Shown here: positions 24,256-33,854 of the stretch, one piece after another
Layout: each line of letters begins with the position of its first letter
Numbering within the stretch: the first letter of the stretch is position 1
Assembly: GCA_900545825.1 (NCBI GenBank)
Contig: URAS01000003.1
Coordinates: 124,001 to 188,000, forward strand
DNA from: an uncultured Actinomyces sp.
Lineage (GTDB): Bacteria; Actinomycetota; Actinomycetes; Actinomycetales; Actinomycetaceae
DNA length: 64,000 bases
Direction: 5' to 3'
Notes under the pieces: generated by a model
What the model was told of the DNA's origin: nothing
The model's input: only the letters and a program-made list of their open reading frames with translations
Databases searched by the model: none
Position numbers and translations under genes: made by a program

Positions 24256-25636
24256 GTCCGGTCTCCTTCGCTGCGCACCGCTCGAGGATGCACGGGCCGG
24301 CCTCGGTGACCGATCCCGCCCCGACGGTGACGACCACGTCGCCCTCGCGCGCCCGGTCGGCCAGGATGCGCGCGGCGTCCTTTAGTGGGCCGCCGTAGGC
24401 GCCCGGCCCCAGATGGTCGGTGATGAGGCGCGACGAGACGCCCTCGATCGGGTCCTCACGCGACCCGTAGATGTCGGCGACCACCGCGTCGTCGGCGACA
24501 CGCAGCGCGTCGGCGAAGTCGGCCGCGAAGTTGCGGGTCCGCGAGTAGAGGTGGGGTTGGAAGAGGACAAGGACGCGGCCGTCGCCGGCCGCCAGCCGGG
24601 CCTGCTCGACGAGGGCGCGGACCTCGGTGGGATGGTGGGCGTAGTCGTCGAAGACCCTCACGCCGCCGGCCTCGCCGCGGAACTCGAACCGCCGGCCGGT
24701 GCCCTTAAATGCCGCCAGCCCGGCAATCATCGCTTCGGTGTCGACGCCGAGCTCGATTCCGGCGGCCAGCGCCGCGGCGGCGTTGAGGACGTTGTGGGCG
24801 CCCGGCACGGGCACGCACAGCGTGAACTGGGCCTGGTCGATGGTGACGGTGGCGGTCGAACCGGTGGCGTCCTCGGTGATGTCGGTGAGGGCCAGGTGGC
24901 GCGCGGCCCCGGCCGGTGCGGGCGACGTCCCGAACGTCACGACGCGGACCGAGTCGGCGACCGACTGGGCGAGCGCGCGGGCGCCGGGGTCGTCGGCGCA
25001 GGTCACGAGGGAGCCGCCGGGGACGATCCGCTGGGCGAAATCGGCGAACGCCTGCTCGAACGCCTGGACCGTCCCGTAGTGGTCGAGGTGGTCCGGCTCG
25101 ATGTTCGTGACGACGGCGACCGTCGGCGAGTAGTTGAGGAACGACCCGTCCGACTCGTCGGCCTCGGCGACGAAGACCCGCCCGGAGCCGAGGTGGGCGC
25201 CCGAGCCGATGCCGGTGACGACCGAACCCACGGCGAAACTCGGGTCCTCCCCCGCCTCGATGAGTGCCGCGGCGATCATGCCGGACGTCGTCGTCTTGCC
25301 GTGCGTGCCGGCCACCGCGACGAAGTCCATGCCGGCGGCCGCGAGCGCGAGCGCCTGCGACCGGTGGATGACGCGCTGGCCGCGCGAGCGCGCGAGGGCC
25401 AGCTCGGGGTCGCTCTCGCGGATGGCGCTGGAGACGACGATCGTCGCGTCGGGGTCGACGTGGTCGGGGTCGTGGCCGACCCAGACGGTCGCGCCGGAGC
25501 GGCGGACGCGGTCGAGTGCGGCGGAGTCTTGCTGGTCGGAGCCGGTGACGACCAGGCCTCTGGCCGTCAGCAGTTCGCCGACGACGGACATGCCGGCGCC
25601 GCCGGCACCGATGAGGTGGAAGTGATGGGTCGTCAT
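24248..25636 (-). CDS. murC: UDP-N-acetylmuramate--L-alanine ligase
   Basis: A 462-residue cytoplasmic ligase that adds L-Ala to UDP-MurNAc with ATP, the first amino acid of the peptidoglycan stem. The Rossmann-like N-domain begins FHLIGAGGAGMSVVGELL. The ATP loop is VAGTHGKTTTSGMIAA near 108. The central domain has EADESDGSFLNYSPTVAVVTN and DHLDHYG near 165-190, and the C-domain has DDYAHHPTEVRA near 335. The ATG at 25636 overlaps the murG stop as ATGA; 98 further upstream codons of the frame lie inside murG and are not used. Confidence 0.96.
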   Translation of the reverse strand: MTTHHFHLIGAGGAGMSVVGELLTARGLVVTGSDQQDSAALDRVRRSGATVWVGHDPDHVDPDATIVVSSAIRESDPELALARSRGQRVIHRSQALALAAAGMDFVAVAGTHGKTTTSGMIAAALIEAGEDPSFAVGSVVTGIGSGAHLGSGRVFVAEADESDGSFLNYSPTVAVVTNIEPDHLDHYGTVQAFEQAFADFAQRIVPGGSLVTCADDPGARALAQSVADSVRVVTFGTSPAPAGAARHLALTDITEDATGSTATVTIDQAQFTLCVPVPGAHNVLNAAAALAAGIELGVDTEAMIAGLAAFKGTGRRFEFRGEAGGVRVFDDYAHHPTEVRALVEQARLAAGDGRVLVLFQPHLYSRTRNFAADFADALRVADDAVVADIYGSREDPIEGVSSRLITDHLGPGAYGGPLKDAARILADRAREGDVVVTVGAGSVTEAGPCILERCAAKETGRG

Positions 25637-26745
25637 CGCTGCACTCCTTCGATGAGGCCGGCCAGGGTCTGGGCGGCGTCCAAATGGCCGCACGACGCGG
25701 CGGCCTCGGCCATCGCCTGGCGTTTGTCCGCGTCCTCCATGAGCTCGGTGACGGCCGCGAGCATCGTGCGCGCCGTGCACCGATGGTTGTCGATGATCCT
25801 CGCGCCGCCGGCCGCGACGACGTCGGCGGCGTTGAGGCGCTGCTCGCCGTTGCCGATCGCCAGGGGCACGTAGATCGCGGGGATCCCCAGGGCGCTCATC
25901 TCGGAGACCGTGCCCGCGCCGGAGCGGCACACGACCAGCGAGGCGAGCGAGAGGGCGGCCTCCATGTCGTCGAGGTAGTCGAGGATGACGTAGCCTTCCC
26001 GCTCCCCCACCTCGTGGCGGACCTCGGCGTCCTTGCCGCGTCCGGTCAGGTGGATGACCTGGAGGTCGGCGGGCAGATCCCGTGCCGCCTGGGCCATCGC
26101 CTCGTTGATGACGAGGGCGCCCAGGGACCCGCCGGTGATGACGAGGGTGGGCCGTGCGGGATCGAGGCCGAACCGCTCGGCCGCCTGCTCGCGGATGGGG
26201 CCGTCCGTGCCGTCCGCGCGGGCCCGGGCAAGCTCGGCGATCGGGGCGCGCAGCGGCAGGCCGACGTTGACCGTCATCCCCTGCTTTGCGCTCAGCGGGG
26301 TGGTCTCGAAGGTCGTGGCGACGACGGCGGCGAAGCGCGCCCCCACCTTGTTCGCCAGACCGGGGCGGGCGTTCTGTTCGTGGATGACGACGGGGATGCC
26401 CTCTTTCTTGGCCGCGAGGTAGGCCGGCGTCGAGACGTAGCCGCCGAATCCGGTGACGACGTCGACGCCGCGGCGCGTGAACAGGTCGCGCAGCTCCTTC
26501 ACCTGGCGGCGCATGGCGCCCGGCAGCCGCAGGAGGTCCGGCGAGGGCTTGCGCGGCAGCGGGATCTTCGCGACCTCACACAATTCGAAGCCGGCGGCCG
26601 GAACGAGGCGGGACTCGAGCCCCTCTTTCGTGCCTAGGCAGATGATCTCGTGGCCGTCCTCGGCGAGCTCGCGAGCCGTCGCCAGCAGCGGATTGACGTG
26701 GCCTGCGGTGCCCCCGCCTGCCAGCACGATCGTTTCGGTCCCCAT
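25633..26745 (-). CDS. murG: UDP-GlcNAc:lipid I GlcNAc-transferase
   Basis: A 370-residue GT28 glycosyltransferase at the inner membrane face that converts lipid I to lipid II. The N-domain glycine motifs are VLAGGGTAGHVNPLLA near 7 and TGFGGYVSTPAYLAA near 98, with HEQNARPG near 122. The C-domain has TGGSLGALVINEAM near 200 and CRSGAGTVSEMSALGIP near 268. It starts with ATG at 26745, three bases after the ftsW stop. Confidence 0.97.
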   Translation of the reverse strand: MGTETIVLAGGGTAGHVNPLLATARELAEDGHEIICLGTKEGLESRLVPAAGFELCEVAKIPLPRKPSPDLLRLPGAMRRQVKELRDLFTRRGVDVVTGFGGYVSTPAYLAAKKEGIPVVIHEQNARPGLANKVGARFAAVVATTFETTPLSAKQGMTVNVGLPLRAPIAELARARADGTDGPIREQAAERFGLDPARPTLVITGGSLGALVINEAMAQAARDLPADLQVIHLTGRGKDAEVRHEVGEREGYVILDYLDDMEAALSLASLVVCRSGAGTVSEMSALGIPAIYVPLAIGNGEQRLNAADVVAAGGARIIDNHRCTARTMLAAVTELMEDADKRQAMAEAAASCGHLDAAQTLAGLIEGVQR

Positions 26746-26748
26746 CGG

Positions 26749-28023
26749 TCAGTCTCTCCCTCGATCGCGGTTGGTGACGGCCAGCGGCCGCCGTTTTCGG
26801 ATACGGGAACGGACGAGCTTGTCCGCCCCGGGCTCCTCGCGGGCACACGACAGGATGACCCCCATGGCCGCGAGGCTGGAGAGCAGCGAGGACCCGCCGG
26901 ACGAGACGAAAGGCAGCGGGACGCCGATCACCGGGGCCCAGCCGACGACGACGAGGATGTTGATCAACGCCTGCGTGAGCAGCCATCCGGCGACGCCCGC
27001 CGCGAGGATGCGCACGGACGGGTCTTTCGCCGTCGCCATCAGTCGGTAAAGGCCGTATGCCAAAAGAATAAACAACAGGATGACCAGTGTCGTGCCGACG
27101 AAGCCGAATTCCTCGCCGAGGATCGCGAAGATGAAGTCGGTGTGGGCCTCGGGCAGGTAGTTCCACTTCTGGCGCGAGGCCCCGGGCCCTACCCCCAGCA
27201 GCCCGCCGGTCCCCAGACCCCACTGGGCGTGAACTGTCTGGAGGTCGTTGCCCTGCGGATCCGGTGTCGACGAAAACAACGCAACGACGCGCCGCCGCCT
27301 GGACGGCGAAATCCCGACGAGCAGGCCGGCGCCGAGCATGAGGGCCCCTGCGGCGATAACGAGGACGCTCCCGCGCATCCCGGCGACGAACACGACGACG
27401 GCGACGATGGCAACGAAGATCATCGCCGTGCCCATGTCGTGGCCCGCCATGACCACGCCAATGGCGACGGCCGTCGGGAGGGCGACCCAGCCGAGGACGT
27501 CTTGCCACCGGCGCATGTTCGCATGCCGGATGCCGATCGCCCAGGCCAGCCACAGGACGAACGCGAGTTTGAGCAGCTCCGACGGCTGAAACTGGGTAAT
27601 CCCCAGGTTGACCCAGTTACGGTTACCGCCCTTGCCCATGCCCAGCGGGCTAAACACTGACAGTTGGAAGGCCACGGCGAACACCGCCCATGTGGGCGCC
27701 AGCCGGATGATTCTCCGGTAAGGCAGCCGCGAAATAACCACCATCGCAACCAACCCGATGATGACAATAATGAGGGGTCGGAAGAAGCTGGTGAACGGAC
27801 TTTGGCCGCGGGTCAGCTCCATAATCGTCGACGCCGAAAACACCATGATGAGGCCGATGAACGTGAGGATCCACGTCACCAGCCGCAGCACGTAAAAGGT
27901 GAATCCGGGAATCTCGGTAAGCTCGTGCCACGGCCTGACCGCGCTGGCGCGCGACCCGTCGCCCGCCGCGCTTTCGAAGCGCACGACGGGGATCCGGTTG
28001 GCGAGCTTATCCTTGAGGTTCAC
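26749..28023 (-). CDS. ftsW: SEDS peptidoglycan polymerase FtsW
   Basis: A 424-residue SEDS-family glycosyltransferase with about ten transmembrane helices that polymerises lipid II at the septum together with FtsI. Motifs include NWVNLGITQFQPSELLK near 140, the catalytic-Asp region GHDMGTAMIF near 195, EAHTDFIFAILGEEFG near 300 and PFVSSGGSSLLSSLAAMG near 370. GTG at 28023 is chosen because it overlaps the murD stop as GTGA; 27 upstream codons in frame fall inside murD. The C-terminus is a short basic tail. Confidence 0.95.
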   Translation of the reverse strand: MNLKDKLANRIPVVRFESAAGDGSRASAVRPWHELTEIPGFTFYVLRLVTWILTFIGLIMVFSASTIMELTRGQSPFTSFFRPLIIVIIGLVAMVVISRLPYRRIIRLAPTWAVFAVAFQLSVFSPLGMGKGGNRNWVNLGITQFQPSELLKLAFVLWLAWAIGIRHANMRRWQDVLGWVALPTAVAIGVVMAGHDMGTAMIFVAIVAVVVFVAGMRGSVLVIAAGALMLGAGLLVGISPSRRRRVVALFSSTPDPQGNDLQTVHAQWGLGTGGLLGVGPGASRQKWNYLPEAHTDFIFAILGEEFGFVGTTLVILLFILLAYGLYRLMATAKDPSVRILAAGVAGWLLTQALINILVVVGWAPVIGVPLPFVSSGGSSLLSSLAAMGVILSCAREEPGADKLVRSRIRKRRPLAVTNRDRGRD

Positions 28024-29453
28024 GGCGTGCCGAGCCCCTCGACGGCGGCGACGAACGCGTCGCCGCGCACACGATAGTTCGGGAACTGGTCCCAGGATGC
28101 ACACGCCGGCGCCAAAATGACGCTGTCACCCGGCAGCGACAGGGCAACCGCCTCGTTGACGGCGGACGTCATGATTTCGGGATGATCCTCCAGTTCGACC
28201 ACGGGGACCTGCGGGGCGTGCCGCGCCAGCGCCTCACGCAACGCCTGGCGATCGACGCCGATGAGGACGACGCCGCGCAGCACCGGCGCGACCTCCTTGA
28301 TGAGCTCGTCGAAGCGTTGGCCCTTCGTCAGGCCGCCCGCGATCCACACGACCGAACGTTCGCCGCAGCCACGCAGCGACGCGGCCGCCGCGTGGGCGTT
28401 CGTCGCCTTGGAGTCGTCGATCCACGTGACACCCGTCGCCTGGGAGACGACGGCACGGCGGTGCCCGGCCGGGTGGAAAGCCCGCAGTCCCGCAGCAACC
28501 GTGTCGGGGTCGATGTCGAGCGCACGGGTCAGCGTGGCCGCCGCGAGGGCGTCGGACAGGACCGTCGTGGCCGGACGCTCCGACCCCAGGTGGGCGAGGT
28601 CGGCGAACGTCGCCAGTGCGAGGGCTTGCTTGCGGCGGTTCGGTTCGAAGGCGCGGTCGCAGATGACGTCCTCGACACATCCGACCTCGCCGAGCGCGGG
28701 GATCCCCAGAGTGAACCCGACGGCCCGGGCGCCCTCGGCGACGTCCGCTTCCTCGATCATCGTGATCGTCTCGGGGGCCTCGCGGTTGTAGACGCAGGCC
28801 AGGCGGGTGTGGGCATAAACGCGGGCCTTAGCCTTCGCGTATTCCGCGAGCGAGCCGTGCCAGTCGAGGTGGTCGCTGGCCACGTTGAGACACACCGACG
28901 CCGCGGGCTCCATCGTCTGGGTCGTCGCCAGCTGGAAGCTCGACAATTCGACGGCGAGGGCGTCGATTCCCCCGTCGGCCACGGCCTCGACAATCGGGGC
29001 GCCAACGTTGCCGACGGCGGGTGCACGCATCCCGGCGGCGGAAAGGATCGACGAGGTCATCCCCACGGTCGTCGTCTTGCCGTTGGTCCCGGTGATCGCC
29101 AGCCACGGTACATCCGGGTTCGGCCCGCTCTGCTGGATCCGCCAGGCGAATTCGACCTCGCTCCACACGGGGATGCCCACCTCGCTAGCCGCGGCGAACA
29201 GCGGCTGATGGGGGGCGATTCCCGGGCTCATGACGACGACGTCGAGGCCGCGATAGAGGTCCGCGGCCGCCTGGATATCGCCGACCTGCTCGATCCGGAT
29301 CGTGGGCCACGCCGAGCGCGCCTCGTCGACCGCCTGTTCCGACGCGTCGATACCGAGAACGTCGATCCCCAGGCCCTCCGCGACTTTGAGGCATGCCAGC
29401 CCGGTGCGGCCCAGTCCGGCAACACCAAGGCGCAGATCGTTCCACGTGTTCAC
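28020..29453 (-). CDS. murD: UDP-MurNAc-L-Ala--D-glutamate ligase
   Basis: A 477-residue ligase adding D-Glu to UDP-MurNAc-L-Ala. It has the N-domain LGVAGLGRTGLACLKVAEG, SPGIAPHQP near 80, the ATP loop ITGTNGKTTTVGMTSS near 118, the central ELSSFQL near 165 and SDHLDWHG near 190, and the C-domain DDSKATNAHAA near 335. The GTG at 29453 overlaps the mraY stop as GTGA. Confidence 0.96.
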   Translation of the reverse strand: MNTWNDLRLGVAGLGRTGLACLKVAEGLGIDVLGIDASEQAVDEARSAWPTIRIEQVGDIQAAADLYRGLDVVVMSPGIAPHQPLFAAASEVGIPVWSEVEFAWRIQQSGPNPDVPWLAITGTNGKTTTVGMTSSILSAAGMRAPAVGNVGAPIVEAVADGGIDALAVELSSFQLATTQTMEPAASVCLNVASDHLDWHGSLAEYAKAKARVYAHTRLACVYNREAPETITMIEEADVAEGARAVGFTLGIPALGEVGCVEDVICDRAFEPNRRKQALALATFADLAHLGSERPATTVLSDALAAATLTRALDIDPDTVAAGLRAFHPAGHRRAVVSQATGVTWIDDSKATNAHAAAASLRGCGERSVVWIAGGLTKGQRFDELIKEVAPVLRGVVLIGVDRQALREALARHAPQVPVVELEDHPEIMTSAVNEAVALSLPGDSVILAPACASWDQFPNYRVRGDAFVAAVEGLGTP

Positions 29454-30544
29454 TGTGTCGACACCACCCATTCGGCGTAGAAGAGGGCCAGGCCAAGGAC
29501 GGCGAACAGGCCCGCGATGATCCAGAACCGGACGACGATCGTCACTTCCGGCCATCCCTTGAGCTCGAAGTGGTGGTGCAGTGGTGCCATCTTGAACACC
29601 CGTTTATGAGTCATCTTGAAGACGCCAACCTGAATGACGTCGGACATGACGATGACGACGAACAGGCCACCGATGACGACGGCGAGGAACTCCGTGTGGG
29701 TAAGGATCGACAACCCGGCGAACGCGCCACCGAGGGCCAGCGAGCCCGTGTCGCCCATGAAGATCTGGGCGGGCGAGGTGTTCCACCAGAGGAACCCGAA
29801 GCAGGCGCCGACGATTGCCGCCGCGATGATCGCCATGTCGTAGGGGTCACGGACGTCGTAGCACGCCCTCGCCACCTCGTGGTCGAGGACGGGGCACCGC
29901 TGGTAGGACTGCCAGAGCCCGATGATCGCGTAGGCGCCGAAGGCAAAGAGTGACGACCCCGTGGCCAACCCATCGAGGCCGTCGGTGAGGTTCGTTCCGT
30001 TCGACCACGCGGCGACGAGGAAGTTCACCCAAATAATCATGCAGATGATGGCGACCGGCAGGCCCCATTTCATCGCATCGGTGGCGGGAATGTCACGGAC
30101 GACCGAGATCATCGTCGAGGCCGGCCGGTTGCCACGCTCGTCCGGACGCGTCATACATCCGAGCGCAAACAGCGTGCCGACGAGGCCTTGCCCGAGGATT
30201 TTCGACCAGGGTTTGAGGCCGAGCGAACGCTGCTTCGAGATCTTGATGAAGTCGTCAAGGAAGCCGATAAGCCCGAGCCCACAAAAAAGGAACAGCAAGA
30301 GGAGGGCCGAGACCGACGGCGCCTGCTGGCGAACCAGGGTCGAAGCGCCCCACCCGAGGACGGTGGCGAGGATGATGACGACGCCACCCATCGTCGGCGT
30401 CCCGCGTTTCGTCAGGTGTGCGGTTGGGCCGTCCTGACGGATGAATTGGCCGTACTCGCGACGTCTGAGGAACTGAATGAAAATCGGGGTGCCGACCAGC
30501 GAGACGACCAGCGACACCACGACGGCCACGCCGAAGGCGATCAT
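29450..30544 (-). CDS. mraY: Phospho-MurNAc-pentapeptide transferase (lipid I synthase)
   Basis: A 364-residue membrane enzyme with about ten helices that joins UDP-MurNAc-pentapeptide to undecaprenyl phosphate. Conserved cytoplasmic loops include KRGTPTMGGVVII near 45, FLDDFIKISKQRSLGLKPWSK (given in part) near 95, SNGTNLTDGLDGLATG near 185, FMGDTGSLALGG near 265, and APLHHHFELKGWPE near 325. ATG overlaps the murF stop as ATGA. Confidence 0.97.
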   Translation of the reverse strand: MIAFGVAVVVSLVVSLVGTPIFIQFLRRREYGQFIRQDGPTAHLTKRGTPTMGGVVIILATVLGWGASTLVRQQAPSVSALLLLFLFCGLGLIGFLDDFIKISKQRSLGLKPWSKILGQGLVGTLFALGCMTRPDERGNRPASTMISVVRDIPATDAMKWGLPVAIICMIIWVNFLVAAWSNGTNLTDGLDGLATGSSLFAFGAYAIIGLWQSYQRCPVLDHEVARACYDVRDPYDMAIIAAAIVGACFGFLWWNTSPAQIFMGDTGSLALGGAFAGLSILTHTEFLAVVIGGLFVVIVMSDVIQVGVFKMTHKRVFKMAPLHHHFELKGWPEVTIVVRFWIIAGLFAVLGLALFYAEWVVSTQ

Positions 30545-31941
30545 AGGGACTGCTCCTTTGATGAGGACGAGCTGACCAGCGCGTCGGCGACGCGGAACGC
30601 CCCCGACGAATTCGAGCCTTTCACGAGGATCGTGTCACCCGGCCGGACAAGGCCGGCGACGATCGCGACCGCGTCGTCGACGTCGCGGGCCGGCGTCGCG
30701 TCGCCGAAGGCCGCTCCGAAGGGGCGTGCCCCCTCCCCCAGCGTCACCACGTGGTCGACGCCCAGCGCCTTGGCGTAGGCCCCGCACTCGGCGTGGAGAT
30801 CGTCGCTGGTCGGGCCGAGTTCCAGCATTTCGCCGATGACGGCGATCGTGTGCCCCGGGCGCGGAGCGGCAATTCCCGCGAGGGCGTCGAGGCCCGCGCG
30901 CAGCGAGTCGGGATTCGCGTTATACGAGTCATCAATGAGGACGACGTCACCGCTCAGGTCACTGACGGCCATCCGGTGCGGCGACAGCGCCCGCGCCTCG
31001 CTCAAGGCCTGCGCGATCTGGTCGACATCCATCCCCAGCGCGTGGGCGGCGGCCGCCGCGGCGAGGGCGTTCGCCACGTGGTGGGCGCCCACCAGGGTGA
31101 GGGCGACGGGGGCCGACTTCCCCCCGATGACGAGGTCGAAGCGGGGCCGCCACGCGTCGAGCGTGACGTTGTCCGCGCGGACGTCGGCGCCTGGGGCACG
31201 CCCGAACGTCGTGACGCGCGGCGCCTTGGACGCCATCGCCATGACACGGGGGTCGTCGGCATTGAGGATCGCGCAGCCGGTCGGGAGCAGCCCCTCGACG
31301 AGCTCCGCCTTGGCCGCCGCGAGTGCCTCGACCGACCCGAAGCCGCCCAGGTGGGCCTGGCCGACCATGAGCTCGACGGCGAAGTCGAGGGGGATCAACG
31401 CGGTGAGGTAGGCGATGTGGCCGGGGCCCGATGCGCCCTCTTCGAGGACGAGATAGCGCGTTTGGGCGCCCGCCGCGAGCGCCGTGAGCGGCAGGCCGAC
31501 CTCGTTGTTGTACGAGAGCTTGGGAGCCACCGTGGGTGCCACCGTCTGGAGGACCTGGCGGAGCAGATCCTTGGTCGTCGTCTTGCCGGCAGAGCCGGTG
31601 ATCCCGACGACCTCGAGGGGGCCGGCCTCGCGGAGGCGGCGCACGTGGTACTTCGCCAGCAGGCCGAGCGCCACGGTCGCGTCGGCGACGACGACGGCTG
31701 GCAGGCCTGCGGCCCGAGCGGCCTCGGCGTCGGTGACGATAGCCCCGGCTGCGCCGGCGGCACGGGCAGATCCGAGGAAACGGTGTCCGTCGGCGTGTTC
31801 GCCACGCCGGGCGACGTAGAGCGAGCCGTCAGCGACCTCGCGCGAGTCGGTGACGACGCTGCCCGTGATCGGGGCGTCGGTACCGACCAGCTTTCCGTCT
31901 ACGGCTTGCGCTACCTCAGCAAGCGTCCACCTGGTTTCCAT
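30541..31941 (-). CDS. murF: UDP-MurNAc-tripeptide--D-Ala-D-Ala ligase
   Basis: A 466-residue ligase that adds the D-Ala-D-Ala dipeptide. The N-domain contains SVVTDSREVADGSLYVARRG. The ATP loop is ITGSAGKTTTKDLLRQ near 112, EEGASGPGHIAYLT follows near 150, and LIDDSYNANPDSLRAGL lies near 335. ATG at 31941 (METRWTLAEV) has AAGGA 5 bases upstream and is preferred to an upstream GTG. It directly follows ftsI with a 68-base gap where murE is found in most actinobacteria. Confidence 0.96.
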   Translation of the reverse strand: METRWTLAEVAQAVDGKLVGTDAPITGSVVTDSREVADGSLYVARRGEHADGHRFLGSARAAGAAGAIVTDAEAARAAGLPAVVVADATVALGLLAKYHVRRLREAGPLEVVGITGSAGKTTTKDLLRQVLQTVAPTVAPKLSYNNEVGLPLTALAAGAQTRYLVLEEGASGPGHIAYLTALIPLDFAVELMVGQAHLGGFGSVEALAAAKAELVEGLLPTGCAILNADDPRVMAMASKAPRVTTFGRAPGADVRADNVTLDAWRPRFDLVIGGKSAPVALTLVGAHHVANALAAAAAAHALGMDVDQIAQALSEARALSPHRMAVSDLSGDVVLIDDSYNANPDSLRAGLDALAGIAAPRPGHTIAVIGEMLELGPTSDDLHAECGAYAKALGVDHVVTLGEGARPFGAAFGDATPARDVDDAVAIVAGLVRPGDTILVKGSNSSGAFRVADALVSSSSSKEQSL

Positions 31942-32009
31942 AACGTCCTTCTTCGTCGCCACCTTGTCGCAGCTAGTTTAGGCCCTTGTCCTCACACTAC
32001 TTAAACGGC

Positions 32010-33854
32010 TCACTGGGTCTTCTGGGGATAGAGCGTCTGTTCCTTTGTCGAGGGCGGCACGTCGAAGAGCGCCATCGTCGAGGCCCCGAGCGTCGCGAAG
32101 ACGGGGCCTGCCACCGTGCCGCCCCAGATGGCGCCGCGTGTCGGCTTGTAGATGACGACGGAAATGGCGACGCGGGGGTCCTCCGCCGGCAGCACGCCGA
32201 CGAACGACGAGACGGCGCCCGCATCCCGCCCGCTGGGGCTCAAGATCTGCGTCGTTCCCGTCTTGCCCGCCGTGTGATAACCGGGGACCTGGGCGGCCCG
32301 CGCCGTGCCCTCGTCGGTGGTGACCGCTTCCATCATCTTCAGTAGTGTCGACGCCGTGTCGGGGTCGAGCACCTGCTTCGGGGTGACATGCGTGGCCTTG
32401 GTGACGGCGCCAGTCGGCGACCGGTAGGAATCGATGATGTGGACCGGCTCGCGGACGCCGGAGTTCGCGATCGTCGCCACCATTGACGTCACCTGCAGCG
32501 GCGACGTCGCCATGCCCTGACCGAACATCGTCGTGTAGCGCTGGCGCCCATCCCACTTCTCGGGCGTCCCGATGTTCCCGGAGGCCTCGCCCGGCATCTC
32601 GATGCCCGTCTTCGCCCCCAGCCCCAACGCCCGCATCATGTTCCACCGGTCCTTGTCGGTCACCAGGTCGCCCAGCTGCACGGTGCCGGTGTTCGACGAC
32701 TCGGCGAGGACGCCGGCAGCGGTCAGGTGGAGCGTCCCGTGCTCGTGGGAATCCTTGAACGACTGGTTGTGCTTCATCGTGATCTGGTAGGGCACGGTGA
32801 CCGGGGTGAGCGGCGTGAACTTCTTTTCGGACAGGCCGGTGGCGAACGTTACGAGCTTGCCCGTCGACCCCGGCTCGTACGTGTACTGCACGGCGCGGGA
32901 TCCCCAGGTCGGCGCCTTGCCCGCGCGGACGTCGGCCGGCGACACCTCGCCCGAGTCGGCGAGCGCGAGGACGGCGCCCGTCTTGACGTCGAGGGCGATC
33001 GCCGTGCCCCACTCGGCCTGGTGCTCCTGGACCGCCTTGTCGATTTCCTGCTGGGCGAGCGTCTGGAGGTCGGCGTTAATCGTCAGTTTGACCTGGTCGC
33101 CGTCGCGCGCGGGTGTCTCCTCCGAGTAGCCGCCGGGGATCGTCTGGCCGTAGGGCGAAATCTCGATCCGCCGGATGCCGTCCTTGCCCGTGAGGACCTT
33201 GTTCTGGGTCTGTTCGATGCCGGCTTTGCCCATCAGCGGGTTCCCCGGCGCGCCGTCGCCGGCGAGGGCGGTGAAGCCCAGAATCGTCGAGGCCGTCTGG
33301 GCGTTCGGGTATTCGCGCTGATAGCTGGGGACGGCGTCGAGGCCGGTGATCCCCAATTTCTTGATCTGGCGCCACGTCTTGACCGACACGTTCGTCGCGA
33401 TGATGACCGACCCGTCGTCGCCGGCGATCTGCCCACCGAGCTCCGCCGGCTGTTTCTTCAACACCGGGGCGAGCACGCGTGCGGCCTCGGGCGCGCCGTA
33501 GCCCTCGATCGTGCACTTGCGGCCCTGCCGTTGAGCCTCGGTCGCCGAGATCTCGTGCCCGCTCGCGTCGCGGAAGACGCAGTGTTTGTACTGCTTGAGG
33601 TCGTGGCGGGACATGTAGAGGTCATAGGTTTGCACCGACGTCGCGAGGACCGTGCCCGCCGAATCGACGATATCCCCGCGTTTCGCGGGAAGATGGATGA
33701 CCGACACGCGCGCGTTCTCGGCCGCCTGGGCAAGCGCGGGCCCACGAACGATCTGCAGCCATCCCAAACGCAGGAAGCAGGCGATAAACCCCACGATGAG
33801 GATCGCGATGATCCATCGTGACCGGTAGCGCATCTGCATCCCGCCCGTCGTCAC
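32010..33854 (-). CDS. ftsI: Septal transpeptidase FtsI (class B penicillin-binding protein)
   Basis: A 614-residue membrane-anchored transpeptidase that crosslinks septal peptidoglycan. It has one N-terminal helix (residues 13-32), then the dimerisation domain with RGDIVDSAGTVLATS near 58. The catalytic domain has SxxK in YEPGSTGKLVTFA (Ser near 329), SxN in AESSNTGTVQLG near 385, and KTG in HTAGKTGTTQ near 531. The sequence after SxxK (GKLV rather than the usual FKP) is slightly divergent but keeps the catalytic pair. GTG start overlaps the ftsL stop as GTGA. Confidence 0.95.
   Translation of the reverse strand: MTTGGMQMRYRSRWIIAILIVGFIACFLRLGWLQIVRGPALAQAAENARVSVIHLPAKRGDIVDSAGTVLATSVQTYDLYMSRHDLKQYKHCVFRDASGHEISATEAQRQGRKCTIEGYGAPEAARVLAPVLKKQPAELGGQIAGDDGSVIIATNVSVKTWRQIKKLGITGLDAVPSYQREYPNAQTASTILGFTALAGDGAPGNPLMGKAGIEQTQNKVLTGKDGIRRIEISPYGQTIPGGYSEETPARDGDQVKLTINADLQTLAQQEIDKAVQEHQAEWGTAIALDVKTGAVLALADSGEVSPADVRAGKAPTWGSRAVQYTYEPGSTGKLVTFATGLSEKKFTPLTPVTVPYQITMKHNQSFKDSHEHGTLHLTAAGVLAESSNTGTVQLGDLVTDKDRWNMMRALGLGAKTGIEMPGEASGNIGTPEKWDGRQRYTTMFGQGMATSPLQVTSMVATIANSGVREPVHIIDSYRSPTGAVTKATHVTPKQVLDPDTASTLLKMMEAVTTDEGTARAAQVPGYHTAGKTGTTQILSPSGRDAGAVSSFVGVLPAEDPRVAISVVIYKPTRGAIWGGTVAGPVFATLGASTMALFDVPPSTKEQTLYPQKTQ

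Noticed and set aside
29450..30544. MraY as a WecA-type sugar-phosphate transferase
   Set aside because: The SNGTNLTDGLDGLATG and APLHHHFELKGW motifs and the cluster position are specific to MraY.
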